In this document: in pieces, positions 16,685-26,688 of the stretch
How positions within the stretch are numbered: position 1 is the first letter of the stretch
Layout: every line of letters begins with the position of its first letter
Source of the DNA: JBCCXL01 sp039191605
Lineage (GTDB): Bacteria; Acidobacteriota; Thermoanaerobaculia; Multivoradales; JAHZIX01
DNA length: 64,000 nt
Reading direction: 5' to 3'
Assembly (NCBI GenBank): GCA_039191605.1
Contig: JBCCXL010000018.1
Span: forward strand, 78,496 to 142,495
The notes under the pieces: generated by a model
Database searches by the model: none
What the model saw: the letters and a program-made list of their open reading frames with translations, nothing else
What the model was told of the DNA's origin: nothing
Program-made: the position numbers and the translations under genes

Positions 16685-18604
16685 ATGCCCGTCCAGCCTA
16701 CCTACCCCGGTGTTTACGTTCAGGAAGCGCCGAGCGGGATTCGGACCATCACCGGTGTGTCCACCTCGGTGACGGCCTTTCTCGGTTTCTTCCGTAAAGG
16801 CCCGCTCAACCAGCCGCGGCAAATTTTCAACGTCGGCGATTTTCAGCGCGAATTCGGCGGTCTCGATACCGAGAGCGAGGCGAGCTACGCCATTGAGCAA
16901 TTCTTCCTCAATGGTGGCGAGCAGGCGTGGGTGGTGCGCACCGCGGCGTCAGATACGGCAAATCCCTTGGGGACGTCCTCGGTGATCGCCGCCTCGGCGC
17001 CGGGCAAGGACGGCATCCCGACCGTCAAGGTGGATGCCTCGAGCCCCGGCTCGTGGGGCAATAACGTCAAGCTGGACATCGATTGGGCGACCAGCAATCC
17101 GCTGGAGTTCTTCAACATCACGGCCACCGAATTCGTCGTCGAGGATGGCCAGCCGCGGGTGATCCAGACCCTCACTATCCGCAACCTCACGATGGATCCG
17201 TCGGCGCCGAATTACGCCGTGTCGGTGATCCAGCAGACCAACGGCAGCCTGGTGCAGCTGGAGGATCTACTGCCCGATACCGGCGGCGTGCCGCCGGAGG
17301 GGGGCTGGCCGAGGCCGGCCCAGACCGGCACCGTCGGCGAGAAAATTCAGAACAGCGACCTGCCCTTCAAGGGCGGCACCATGACGGTGCAAATGGGAGA
17401 CCAGAAGTACACCGTCACCGTCGCCAAGGCGGACACCCGGTTCCAGCTGCCGGCGGTGGTGCAGGCGGCGCTGCGCAGTCAGCCGGCGCTCTCCAGCGCG
17501 GTGGTGGAGATGGTGGCGGACTCCCTGCGGGTCTTCCTCACCGATCCTCTCTTGGCGAACCAGACCCTGGTGTTCACCGGGTCCGCCGCCAACGCCCTCA
17601 AGCTCACCAAGGGGTTGGTGAACATCCAGCGCTACTCGCTGGGGGAAGGGGTCACCGCCGGGGCCCAGAGCGGCGCCACCAAGGGCGGCGACGGCCTGCC
17701 GCCGGGAGCCACCGAGCTGATCGGCAGCGAGTTCGAGCGCACCGGAATCTACGCCCTGGACTCGGTGGATATCTTCAATATCCTCGCCATCCCCCGTACC
17801 CGCGATCTCACCGAGACGGCGGCGATGTCGGTGATCCAGACTTGCCTCAACTATTGTGAGGCGCGGCAGGCCTTCATGGTGGTCGACATGACGGCCAACG
17901 TGAACAGCATCGAGGGGGCCCGCTCTTGGATGGAGGCTAACGCCCTGGTGGCCAACAAGAACGCCGCCGTCTACTTTCCCAACGTGATGGTGCCGGATCC
18001 CTTGAACGAGTTCCGGCTGCGGGCCTTTGGCCCTAGCGGCACGATGGCCGGGCTCTACGCCCGCACCGACGCTCAGCGGGGTGTGTGGAAGGCGCCGGCG
18101 GGAGTGGACGCGACGCTGAGGGGGGCGACCGCCCTGGAATACAAGATGACCGACGCCGAGAACGGCGCGCTCAACCCCCTGGGGATCAACTGCCTGCGCA
18201 ATTTCCCGGTCTACGCCAACGTCTCCTGGGGTGCGCGCACCATGGTGGGCAGCGACCAGCGGGCTTCGGAATGGAAGTACATCCCGGTACGGCGGGTCGC
18301 GCTGATGATCATGGAAAGCCTGAGGAGAGGCCTGCAGTGGGTGGTCTTCGAGCCCAACGGCGAGGTGCTGTGGTCGCAGATCCGGCTCAACGTCAACGCC
18401 TTTATGCAGACCCTCTTCGTCCAGGGGGCCTTCAAGGGAGAAAGCCCCGAGCAGGCCTATAGCGTGAAGTGCGATGCCTCCACCACCTCCCAGAACGATA
18501 TCGATCGCGGCATCGTGAACGTCGTGGTGGGCTTCGCGCCGCTGAAACCAGCGGAGTTCGTGATCCTGACGCTGGAGCAGCTCACCGGCCAGAGCGACTC
18601 CTAA
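16685..18604 (+). CDS. contractile injection system sheath protein
   Basis: A 639-residue tail-sheath protein, the contractile outer tube that drives the inner tube into the target. The N-terminus PTYPGVYVQEAPSGIRTITGV followed by VTAFLGF is the standard start of phage/Afp-type sheaths. The C-terminus has the sheath core: RGLQWVVFEPN, LWSQIRLNVNAFM, LFVQGAFKG, DIDRGIVNVVVGFAPLKPAEFV. The variable middle (about 150-370) is the expected outward-facing insertion. A strong AGGAGG precedes the ATG. Only one sheath gene is present, whereas Afp/PVC clusters have three. It is the first gene of the 41.7-kb plus-strand locus. Confidence 0.95.
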   Translation: MPVQPTYPGVYVQEAPSGIRTITGVSTSVTAFLGFFRKGPLNQPRQIFNVGDFQREFGGLDTESEASYAIEQFFLNGGEQAWVVRTAASDTANPLGTSSVIAASAPGKDGIPTVKVDASSPGSWGNNVKLDIDWATSNPLEFFNITATEFVVEDGQPRVIQTLTIRNLTMDPSAPNYAVSVIQQTNGSLVQLEDLLPDTGGVPPEGGWPRPAQTGTVGEKIQNSDLPFKGGTMTVQMGDQKYTVTVAKADTRFQLPAVVQAALRSQPALSSAVVEMVADSLRVFLTDPLLANQTLVFTGSAANALKLTKGLVNIQRYSLGEGVTAGAQSGATKGGDGLPPGATELIGSEFERTGIYALDSVDIFNILAIPRTRDLTETAAMSVIQTCLNYCEARQAFMVVDMTANVNSIEGARSWMEANALVANKNAAVYFPNVMVPDPLNEFRLRAFGPSGTMAGLYARTDAQRGVWKAPAGVDATLRGATALEYKMTDAENGALNPLGINCLRNFPVYANVSWGARTMVGSDQRASEWKYIPVRRVALMIMESLRRGLQWVVFEPNGEVLWSQIRLNVNAFMQTLFVQGAFKGESPEQAYSVKCDASTTSQNDIDRGIVNVVVGFAPLKPAEFVILTLEQLTGQSDS

Positions 18605-18616
18605 ACACCTCGAGGC

Positions 18617-18641
18617 CGCGAGGGCGATAGCCGCTCTCGCG
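18617..18641 (+). other. hairpin just after the sheath stop
   Basis: CGCGAG (18617-18622) pairs with CTCGCG (18636-18641), with an inner GGC/GCC stem. It starts 13 bases after the sheath stop, in the 255-bp gap before the tube gene. No U-tract follows, so it is more likely a 3' stabiliser or partial attenuator setting sheath-to-tube ratio than a full stop. The rest of the gap holds no gene I can support. Confidence 0.35.
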
Positions 18642-18859
18642 ACTCACCGCGTTGGTTCTTAGGAACGGAACGGTGTCCGGCTGAATGAGCAGCAGCAGAG
18701 GAAGACGCTCCGGGACCTCCTTCCGAGGTCTCACAACCTTCCTCGAGAGCCCATAGATGAGCTCGCTGATGAGCCTGCCGATGAGCCCACCCAAGATTTC
18801 GATATAGAGAGACTCGCGGTCGTTCAAAGATCGCTTGAGAGATTGAGAGGATTTTCGTC

Positions 18860-19375
18860 ATGGTCATGTTTCCCGCCAATCCGGAACGCATGGATCCCTA
18901 CAAGAACTTCAAATTTCGCGTCCGCTGGGAGGGGCGCTACGTCGCCGGAGTGAGCCAGGTGAGCTCTCTGCGACGCACCACCGAAGCGATTCAATTTCGC
19001 GAGGGTGGTGATCCGAGCTCCCAGCGGGTCTCCCCAGGGCAGACCAGCTATGAGCCCATCACCCTCTCCCGGGGCCTGACCCAGGATCGCGAATTCAATG
19101 TCTGGGCGCGGCAGGTGTGGAACCTCGGAGCGGGTCTCGGCATGGAGGTAGCGCTGCGCAACTTCCGCAAGGACATCACGATCGAGTTCTACAACGAGGC
19201 GGGGCAGCTGGTGCTGGCCTACAACGTCTTCCGCACCTGGCCCTCGGAGTTCACCGCGCTGCCGGACCTCGACTCCAACGGCAACGACATCGCCATTCAG
19301 ACCCTGGTGCTGCAGAACGAAGGTTGGGAGCTGGATGAGGGCGTGCAGGAACCGGCCGAGCCGGCGTTCCCGTAA
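18860..19375 (+). CDS. contractile injection system inner tube protein (gp19-like)
   Basis: A 171-residue inner-tube protein that stacks as hexameric rings inside the sheath. Typical features are the early NFKFRVRWEG strand, GVSQVSSLRRTTE, the loop REGGDPSSQRVSPGQT, ITLSRGLTQDREF and the C-terminal WELDEG. Similar proteins include T4 gp19, Afp1/5 and Pvc1/5. GAGAGG lies before the ATG. Only one tube gene is seen, so the same protein may fill the positions that Afp1 and Afp5 occupy in the Afp particle. A tandem 18-bp duplication follows in the short gap before the next gene. Confidence 0.93.
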   Translation: MVMFPANPERMDPYKNFKFRVRWEGRYVAGVSQVSSLRRTTEAIQFREGGDPSSQRVSPGQTSYEPITLSRGLTQDREFNVWARQVWNLGAGLGMEVALRNFRKDITIEFYNEAGQLVLAYNVFRTWPSEFTALPDLDSNGNDIAIQTLVLQNEGWELDEGVQEPAEPAFP

Positions 19376-19388
19376 TTCCGCGCTTCAC

Positions 19389-19424
19389 CTGAGCTCTGCG
19401 CTCTATCTGAGTTCTGCGCTCTAT
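19389..19424 (+). repeat. two tandem 18-bp copies
   Basis: CTGAGCTCTGCGCTCTAT and CTGAGTTCTGCGCTCTAT follow each other directly in the 80-bp gap between the tube gene and the next gene. They differ at one base. No function is apparent; probably a slipped-strand duplication. Confidence 0.7.
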
Positions 19425-19455
19425 CTGACCTCGTAGCGTTGGGAGGGAGGTTCCG

Positions 19456-20214
19456 TTGAGAGCCCTGAGAGCCTCGGAGATTCTGGACCTGTGGGAGACC
19501 AGCGGTCGTCACCACGGGGTGGATCTCGCCCTGATTCTGCTCCAGACGGCTTCGCCGGAGCTGTCCTGGGAGAGGCTGGTGCGGCTCACCGTTGGGCAGC
19601 GGGACGAGCGGCTAATGCGCCTTCGGGAGCTCACCTTCGGCTCGCTGCTGCGTCTGCAGACCCCGTGCCCTCAATGCTCCGAAGCGCTGGAGCTGGAGCT
19701 GGAGTCGCCTCGGCTGCGGGTCGGCTCGGCATCCTCCGCCGGCCCCCACGAGAGCCAGTGGGAGGGCTGGCGCCTGCAGTGGAGGCTGCCGGATAGCGAA
19801 GACCTGGCGGCCTTGGCCCGCCTCGGCGGTCAGGCGATTGGGGACGGGGAGGGCGTTTCGAGCGGGGAAGGGCTGCTGCTCCAGCGCTGTCTGCTGGCGC
19901 TGTGGGATGAAGAGGGCCGCCAGCGCGTCGCCGGAGAGCTGCCGGCGGCAGGGCGGGCGGCGCTGGGGGAGGCGATGAGCGCCGCGGACCCCCAGGCGGA
20001 GGTGATCTTCGACCTGCGCTGCCCTCGCTGTGAGCATCGCTGGCAATCGCTGCTCGATATCGTCGAGATCTTCACCCAGGAGCTGGCGACCCAATCTCGC
20101 CGTCTGCTGGCGGAGGTGCATTTCCTGGCGCGCTACTACGGCTGGCGGGAGGCGGATATCCTGGCCCTCAGCGGGCGCCGCCGACAGGCCTACCTCGACC
20201 TGGCGAGAGCATGA
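19456..20214 (+). CDS. T4 gp26-like baseplate hub assembly protein of eCIS
   Basis: A 252-residue protein that starts with TTG, supported by a strong GGGAGGGAGG five bases upstream. The N-terminal DLALILLQTASPELSWERL and the C-terminal RRLLAEVHFLARYYGWREADILALSGRRRQAYLDL are the conserved ends of the T4-type baseplate hub assembly/chaperone family found in phage tails and eCIS loci. Two CxxC pairs (Cys71/Cys74 and Cys189/Cys192) probably bind one zinc. Its stop overlaps the next start by 4 bases. Expected role: assembly of the central baseplate hub. Family assignment is from motif memory, so moderate. Confidence 0.72.
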   Translation: MRALRASEILDLWETSGRHHGVDLALILLQTASPELSWERLVRLTVGQRDERLMRLRELTFGSLLRLQTPCPQCSEALELELESPRLRVGSASSAGPHESQWEGWRLQWRLPDSEDLAALARLGGQAIGDGEGVSSGEGLLLQRCLLALWDEEGRQRVAGELPAAGRAALGEAMSAADPQAEVIFDLRCPRCEHRWQSLLDIVEIFTQELATQSRRLLAEVHFLARYYGWREADILALSGRRRQAYLDLARA

Positions 20215-22961
20215 GCGCTTTCTTACAAAATCTCGCCGGTCGGGTGATGGGCGGCGTGTCGCGACTTCAGCCGCGCCTGCCGAGCCGCTTCGAGCCGGGC
20301 TACGAGCAGCCGGCCAGTGAGGTATCGCCCGGTGATGGGCCAGCCAGTGATGGGCCGGTGACCGCTGCGGCGGACGGCGGCGCGGCATCTGCCCTCGCTC
20401 CCGGTGCAGGGGCGCCGGCACTCCCTGCTCCTGGGCAAGGAGCCCCAGGGCGAGAGCCTCTGCTGCCGCTCGATGCGGAGGGAGCCTGGAACGACGGAGC
20501 CCCGGCTCCTCGACCCTTCGATCTGCTGCGGGAGGAGGGGACGGAGCAGGATCTACTATTGAGCGGTGCTGAGGCGGCGCCAGAGCCTCTGGTTTCCCAA
20601 CAGACCGAGCCTTCTCCGGTGGCTTCCTTCCCTGCTCCTCCTTCGTCAGGACCTGCGATCCCGGCGGCGGACGAAGCCCCTCGGCAGCCGGACCGGCAAG
20701 CCCGCGAGGCCCCCGACCGCCGTCCCGCCGTTCCGCCGGTCGAGGCTGAACGGCCGGTTCCGGCGCCGAGAGAGACGGATTCCCCAACGGTAGCGCCTCT
20801 CCCGCCAGCGGATCTCGCGTCCCCGGAGCCGGAGGCGGCTGGGCCTCCCACCTCTTCTGCTTCGCCCTCGGCGGCCGACCCTCTGTCGCTCGGTGGCGAG
20901 GAGATCGCCGAATCTAGAAGGTCCGAGGAAGGACAGCTATCGGCATCGCCGGTTTCGCCATTGTCGAGCCCGGAATTGGCGAGCCCGGAATTGGCGCCAG
21001 AGGCCTCCTCCGCGTCAGCCTCGGCCTCTAAGCCACCTTCCTCCCTTTCGACCTCCGCCTCCGCGACCATCCCAGGGGCCGCTTCAGGGCCAGCTCCAGA
21101 GACGGCGAGAGAGGCAGTCTCCCGGCCTCTGGCTCCCCTGAGCCCTCCGGCCGTTCCACCGCCTATCGACAGGCTCCCGCCGGAACCGGAGAGCGCTCCG
21201 AGCGCCGCTCGGGGGATCGGAGGTGAGGAGGCCGTTGGAGCCCCTTCCGGACCCGAGGCCGGTACCCGGCAGAGGACCGAGTCTTCCGATGCGGCGAGCC
21301 GCAATTTCGGGGAGCCCCGGTCCAGGGTGCCAGGGACCTTCCCCGAGGGCCGTGCCGGGGAACGCCAGGAACTGGTGCCAGGGACTTTCCCCGATTCGCT
21401 TTCGAGTCCGGCAGACTCTTCGGGAACGGTGCCAGGGACTTTCCCCGAGGGGCGCCGGGAACTGGTGCCAGGGACTTTCCCTGAAAGTTCATCAGAGACG
21501 GTGCCAGGGACCTTCCCGGAAGCTACGGAGATGCCCGCGGCTCACTCTTCTCGCCGGGATCAAAGACCTGTCGCGGAGCCGTCGAACACTGACGGTGGGA
21601 CGTCGCGGCGCTCTGCGGGAGAGCAGATTTCGTCGACGCTGGATCCGCTCGCCCCGACGCCGGAGCCTTTGGTCGCCGATTCTGCCGAGAAAGTCGGGGC
21701 GTCGAGGCGAGATCCGGTGCAGCAGGATCCGGCACCGCAGAATCGGGTGCCAGGGACCTTACCCCCGGGGAGCTCTCCTACGGGAACCGGAGCTGAGGAG
21801 GCGCTGCAGCCCTCCAGAATGTCGACTCCGCCGTCGCCGCTAGTACCCGAGCGGAGGGAGCCGGCACCAGGATCGAGCTTCCCGCGGACGAGTCGGCGGG
21901 AGGACGGTGATCTCTCTAGTCAGTCCGGGGTTGGAGGAGAGCTTCGTACTGAAGAGCGTCGTAGTGAGGGAAGTCTGGGGGCGCAGCGAGGGTCTCGAGA
22001 TGTACCCAGGGGCGCTGAGCGCACCGTTGTTGGTCCCCAGGCTACCGGGCACCCCGATGCCGGGTCTCGGAAGTCCGGTGCCGAGACCAGCCTGCCTGGG
22101 GCTGTACCCCCGAGGACAAGGCCTGCAGGGCCGGAGAGTTCACCGTCGATTTCCCGCTCTTCCCGAGTGGCGGACGGCGGCCTACCCGCCGCGGGGCGGC
22201 GTCTCGATGACTCGCCTCGAAGCGCCCCATCCGCAGCTGGTCAGAGGGGGGCAGGGCCTCGCTCTGGGGGGCAGCGTCGCTCTCTGACGCCTCCTCAATC
22301 AAGCTCTTCGCCGGCCTCCCCTCTGGTCCCTTCAAAGGCCTCTTCGCAGCCTCCAGCAGCGGCATCCTCCGATTCTCCGCCCGCCACGAGGCGCCCGGAG
22401 AGGCCGCCCACTCTGTCCCGACCTCTATCCTCGCCTTCGGCTCCTTCTTCACCGCGGCAGTCTGAGGCCGCGAGGGGCTCCAGGAGGACCGGGGCTTCCG
22501 CACCGCCGGAAGTGGGACGGGGCGAGCTGGGGAGACCTCCGGCGGTGCAGCGCTCGAGGGCGGCGCCTTCAACGGGCTCAGCGGGGTCGATGGGGTCAGC
22601 CGCGCCGAACGAACCTTCGGCTGCCCGGCGGCAGCGGGGGGATGCTCAAGGGGCTAGGCATAGTGCCGGGCGCGGGGCTGCCGCCGCTTCTCGGGGATCT
22701 GCCGCCGATGCTCCGCGGGCCACTCCGGGACGAATGAGCGCGGCTCCTGCGGCGTCTACGAGCCCGGCGGAGGGGCTGGAGCGGGATCCCCTGGGGGACG
22801 GCGGCCAGGAGGTGCGGGTGGAGATCGGCCGGGTGGAGGTGCGTTCCGCGGCCCCGCCGCCACCGGCTCCCCGACCGGCGGCTGCGGTCGCTGCACGGCC
22901 CGGCCCGAATCTCAGCCTGGCGAGCTACCTGAAACGCCGGGGAGGGGACGGCGTTGAGTAA
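20211..22961 (+). CDS. very long Pro/Ser/Glu-rich eCIS protein with conserved C-terminal motif
   Basis: A 916-residue protein, nearly all of it disordered-looking Pro/Ser/Ala/Glu sequence. Only the ends look constrained. Residues 1-30 (SAFLQNLAGRVMGG) form an amphipathic start. The last 60 contain VRVEIGRVEVRSA...PPPPAPRP...NLSLASYLKRR, an 'IGRVEVR...LSL..YL' tail I associate with short proteins at this position in other eCIS loci. Six copies of a VPGTFPE-type motif occur at about residues 373-525, encoded by an interspersed DNA repeat. It overlaps the gene before by 4 bases and the gene after by 8. Possible roles are an adaptor to the cap protein, or a length-setting protein since no tape measure is otherwise seen; neither is shown. 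Confidence 0.75.
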   Translation: MSAFLQNLAGRVMGGVSRLQPRLPSRFEPGYEQPASEVSPGDGPASDGPVTAAADGGAASALAPGAGAPALPAPGQGAPGREPLLPLDAEGAWNDGAPAPRPFDLLREEGTEQDLLLSGAEAAPEPLVSQQTEPSPVASFPAPPSSGPAIPAADEAPRQPDRQAREAPDRRPAVPPVEAERPVPAPRETDSPTVAPLPPADLASPEPEAAGPPTSSASPSAADPLSLGGEEIAESRRSEEGQLSASPVSPLSSPELASPELAPEASSASASASKPPSSLSTSASATIPGAASGPAPETAREAVSRPLAPLSPPAVPPPIDRLPPEPESAPSAARGIGGEEAVGAPSGPEAGTRQRTESSDAASRNFGEPRSRVPGTFPEGRAGERQELVPGTFPDSLSSPADSSGTVPGTFPEGRRELVPGTFPESSSETVPGTFPEATEMPAAHSSRRDQRPVAEPSNTDGGTSRRSAGEQISSTLDPLAPTPEPLVADSAEKVGASRRDPVQQDPAPQNRVPGTLPPGSSPTGTGAEEALQPSRMSTPPSPLVPERREPAPGSSFPRTSRREDGDLSSQSGVGGELRTEERRSEGSLGAQRGSRDVPRGAERTVVGPQATGHPDAGSRKSGAETSLPGAVPPRTRPAGPESSPSISRSSRVADGGLPAAGRRLDDSPRSAPSAAGQRGAGPRSGGQRRSLTPPQSSSSPASPLVPSKASSQPPAAASSDSPPATRRPERPPTLSRPLSSPSAPSSPRQSEAARGSRRTGASAPPEVGRGELGRPPAVQRSRAAPSTGSAGSMGSAAPNEPSAARRQRGDAQGARHSAGRGAAAASRGSAADAPRATPGRMSAAPAASTSPAEGLERDPLGDGGQEVRVEIGRVEVRSAAPPPPAPRPAAAVAARPGPNLSLASYLKRRGGDGVE
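21326..21768 (+). repeat. six in-frame copies of the GGTGCCAGGGACTTTCCCC repeat
   Basis: Copies begin at 21326, 21374, 21428, 21464, 21500 and 21746 (variants GGGACCTTCCCC and GGGACCTTACCCCC). All are in the same orientation and frame, encoding VPGTFPE/VPGTLPP. The same sequence occurs outside genes, in the opposite orientation, at 60452 and 60483, and in part at 63702. Confidence 0.85.
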
Positions 22962-24210
22962 TTTCCTCGCTCCCGCCACGGTGACGGCCACCCTCTCCCA
23001 GCTGGTGCAGCACACCATTCGCCGGGATCGCCCGGGCATGGTGCCGGGGGCCTTCGTCTCCCATGTTCAGCCCCACGGCCAGGAAATCGACAAGGCTCAG
23101 CCGGGAGTGAACCTCTATCTCTACCGCTTCCAGCCCAACGCGACCCTGCGCAACGACGACCTGCCGACCCGACGTTCCGGCGGCTCTTTCCTGCAGCAGC
23201 CGCGGGCGGCCCTCGACCTCGATTACCTGGTGACCTTCTACGGCAACGAGACCAAGCTCGAACCCCAGCGGCTGATGGGGCAGGTAGTGGAGCTGCTCCA
23301 CGGCTTTCCGTGGCTGCCGCGCTCGGAGATCGATTACACCGTGCGGGAGGTGGAGCGCTACCGTTTCCTGCGCACCTCGGACCTGGCCAACGCCCGGGAG
23401 CTGGTGAAATTCACCCCCATCGCCCTGAGCGTGGAAGAGCTATCGAAGATGTGGTCGGTGTTCCTGAAGGTGGAATACCACCTCTCGATGGTGATCCGAG
23501 GCTCGGTGGTGGTGCTGGATACGCCGGTGGAGCCGAGCCGGGAGCTGCCGGTGCGCACTCTGGCCCTGGCGGTGGGCGGCGCGTATCAGGTGCCGCTCTT
23601 GGAGAGCGTCTCCACCGCCAGCGGGGAGCCGGCGCGGGAGGGCTCGATCCTGGTGCTGAAGGGAAGAGAGCTGGAGGGCACTCAGACCTGGGTGGAGATC
23701 GGCGGCGAGCGGGCGGTGGCGACGGTGGATTCCCCCAACCAGCTCAGCGTGCGCCTCGCTCCGCCGGCCTTCCATCAGCTGCGGGCGGGGGTGCTGGCGG
23801 TGCAGGTGGTGCATCCGGCCCCGTCTCCGACGCCGTCGAACCCTCCGCTTCCCTTCGCTACCTCCAACGCTCAGCCGGTGAGCCTGCATCCGGAGATCCT
23901 CTCCGCCGAGGTCTCTCAGGTGGCGCGGCAGACGGAGGTCGCCCTGCGCCTGAGCCCGGCGGTGGGCCGCGATCAGGCGGTCTCCCTGCTGCTCAACGGC
24001 ATCGACTCCGACCAGCGCTCCTACAGCTTCGTTTCGCCCCGGCGGGCCACCGACGAGGAGGAGATCACCCTCCGCCTCGGCTCGGTGGATCCCGGCCCCT
24101 ACCTTTTGCGGGTGCAGGTGGACGGCGTGCAGAGCCTGCTGAAGACCGATGACGAAGGCCGCTACGACTCGCCTCTCCTCGAGATTCCTCCCGTGCACGA
24201 GGACCCCTGA
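22954..24210 (+). CDS. DUF4255 protein, Pvc16/Afp16-like cap or tail terminator
   Basis: A 418-residue protein, TTG start with GGAGGGGAC upstream. Residues about 1-200 are a DUF4255 domain, the family of Afp16/Pvc16, which caps the tube-sheath at its distal end. Landmarks: VNLYLYRFQPNATLRND, RAALDLDYLVTFYG, LEPQRLMGQVVELLHGFPWL, LVKFTPIALSVEELSKMWSVF, EYHLSMVIRGSVVVLDT. Residues about 210-410 form a repeated beta-sandwich region (IPT/TIG-like strands such as GSILVLKGRELEGTQTWVEIGG) not found in the shortest family members. It sits between the Pro-rich protein and the ATPase, the usual eCIS order. Confidence 0.88.
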   Translation: MSNFLAPATVTATLSQLVQHTIRRDRPGMVPGAFVSHVQPHGQEIDKAQPGVNLYLYRFQPNATLRNDDLPTRRSGGSFLQQPRAALDLDYLVTFYGNETKLEPQRLMGQVVELLHGFPWLPRSEIDYTVREVERYRFLRTSDLANARELVKFTPIALSVEELSKMWSVFLKVEYHLSMVIRGSVVVLDTPVEPSRELPVRTLALAVGGAYQVPLLESVSTASGEPAREGSILVLKGRELEGTQTWVEIGGERAVATVDSPNQLSVRLAPPAFHQLRAGVLAVQVVHPAPSPTPSNPPLPFATSNAQPVSLHPEILSAEVSQVARQTEVALRLSPAVGRDQAVSLLLNGIDSDQRSYSFVSPRRATDEEEITLRLGSVDPGPYLLRVQVDGVQSLLKTDDEGRYDSPLLEIPPVHEDP

Positions 24211-24214
24211 TCCC

Positions 24215-26277
<2,063 letters not shown>

Positions 26278-26284
<7 letters not shown>

Positions 26285-26688
26285 GTCGGCGCTTCGATCG
26301 GCATGCAGGGGCTCCCGGCAGCGAAGATCCGCTGGCCCGGGATCGCCGCGGTGCGCCGCCGTCGCTGCATCTTCGCCTCGAATCCCTGGTGGTAGAGGGG
26401 GTGGATACCTCCGGCTGGGGTTCCGAGGCCCACGACGAGCTCGCCCACGCCCTGCATCAAGAGCTGGTTTCGCAGCTACAGTCGGGGAGCATCGTCGCGG
26501 CGTCGCTGCAGGCGGTCCTGGCGGAGAAGAGCGCCTGGCACCTGCCGGCGGCCCAGCTCCCGGCTTCCGCCGCCGGTCCCCCGGGCCCGAGGAGCATCGG
26601 CGTGGCCCTGGCGCGCTCCGTTACGAGTGGTCTGGGTTCTGGTGATCTGGGTTCTGGTGATCTGGGTTCTGGGGGGCTTAGTCGATGA
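26278..26688 (+). CDS. small conserved eCIS protein between ATPase and cargo
   Basis: A 136-residue protein of unknown function. The central block LHLRLESLVVEGVDTSG...AHDELAHALHQELVSQLQ (about 30-72) matches the layout 'LxxLVLxGxx...LxxALxxELxxLL' of small proteins I recall just after the ATPase in other eCIS clusters. The C-terminus is low complexity: a 15-bp tandem unit at 26631-26674 gives LGSGDLGSGDLGSGG. Its ATG overlaps the ATPase stop and its own stop overlaps the first cargo start (ATGA), so it is tightly coupled to both. A cargo-handling role would fit, but is inference. Confidence 0.72.

Noticed and set aside
24149..24214. An upstream ATG for the AAA+ ATPase
   Set aside because: It lies inside the DUF4255 gene with no ribosome site; MSDPNFQ at 24215 is better placed.
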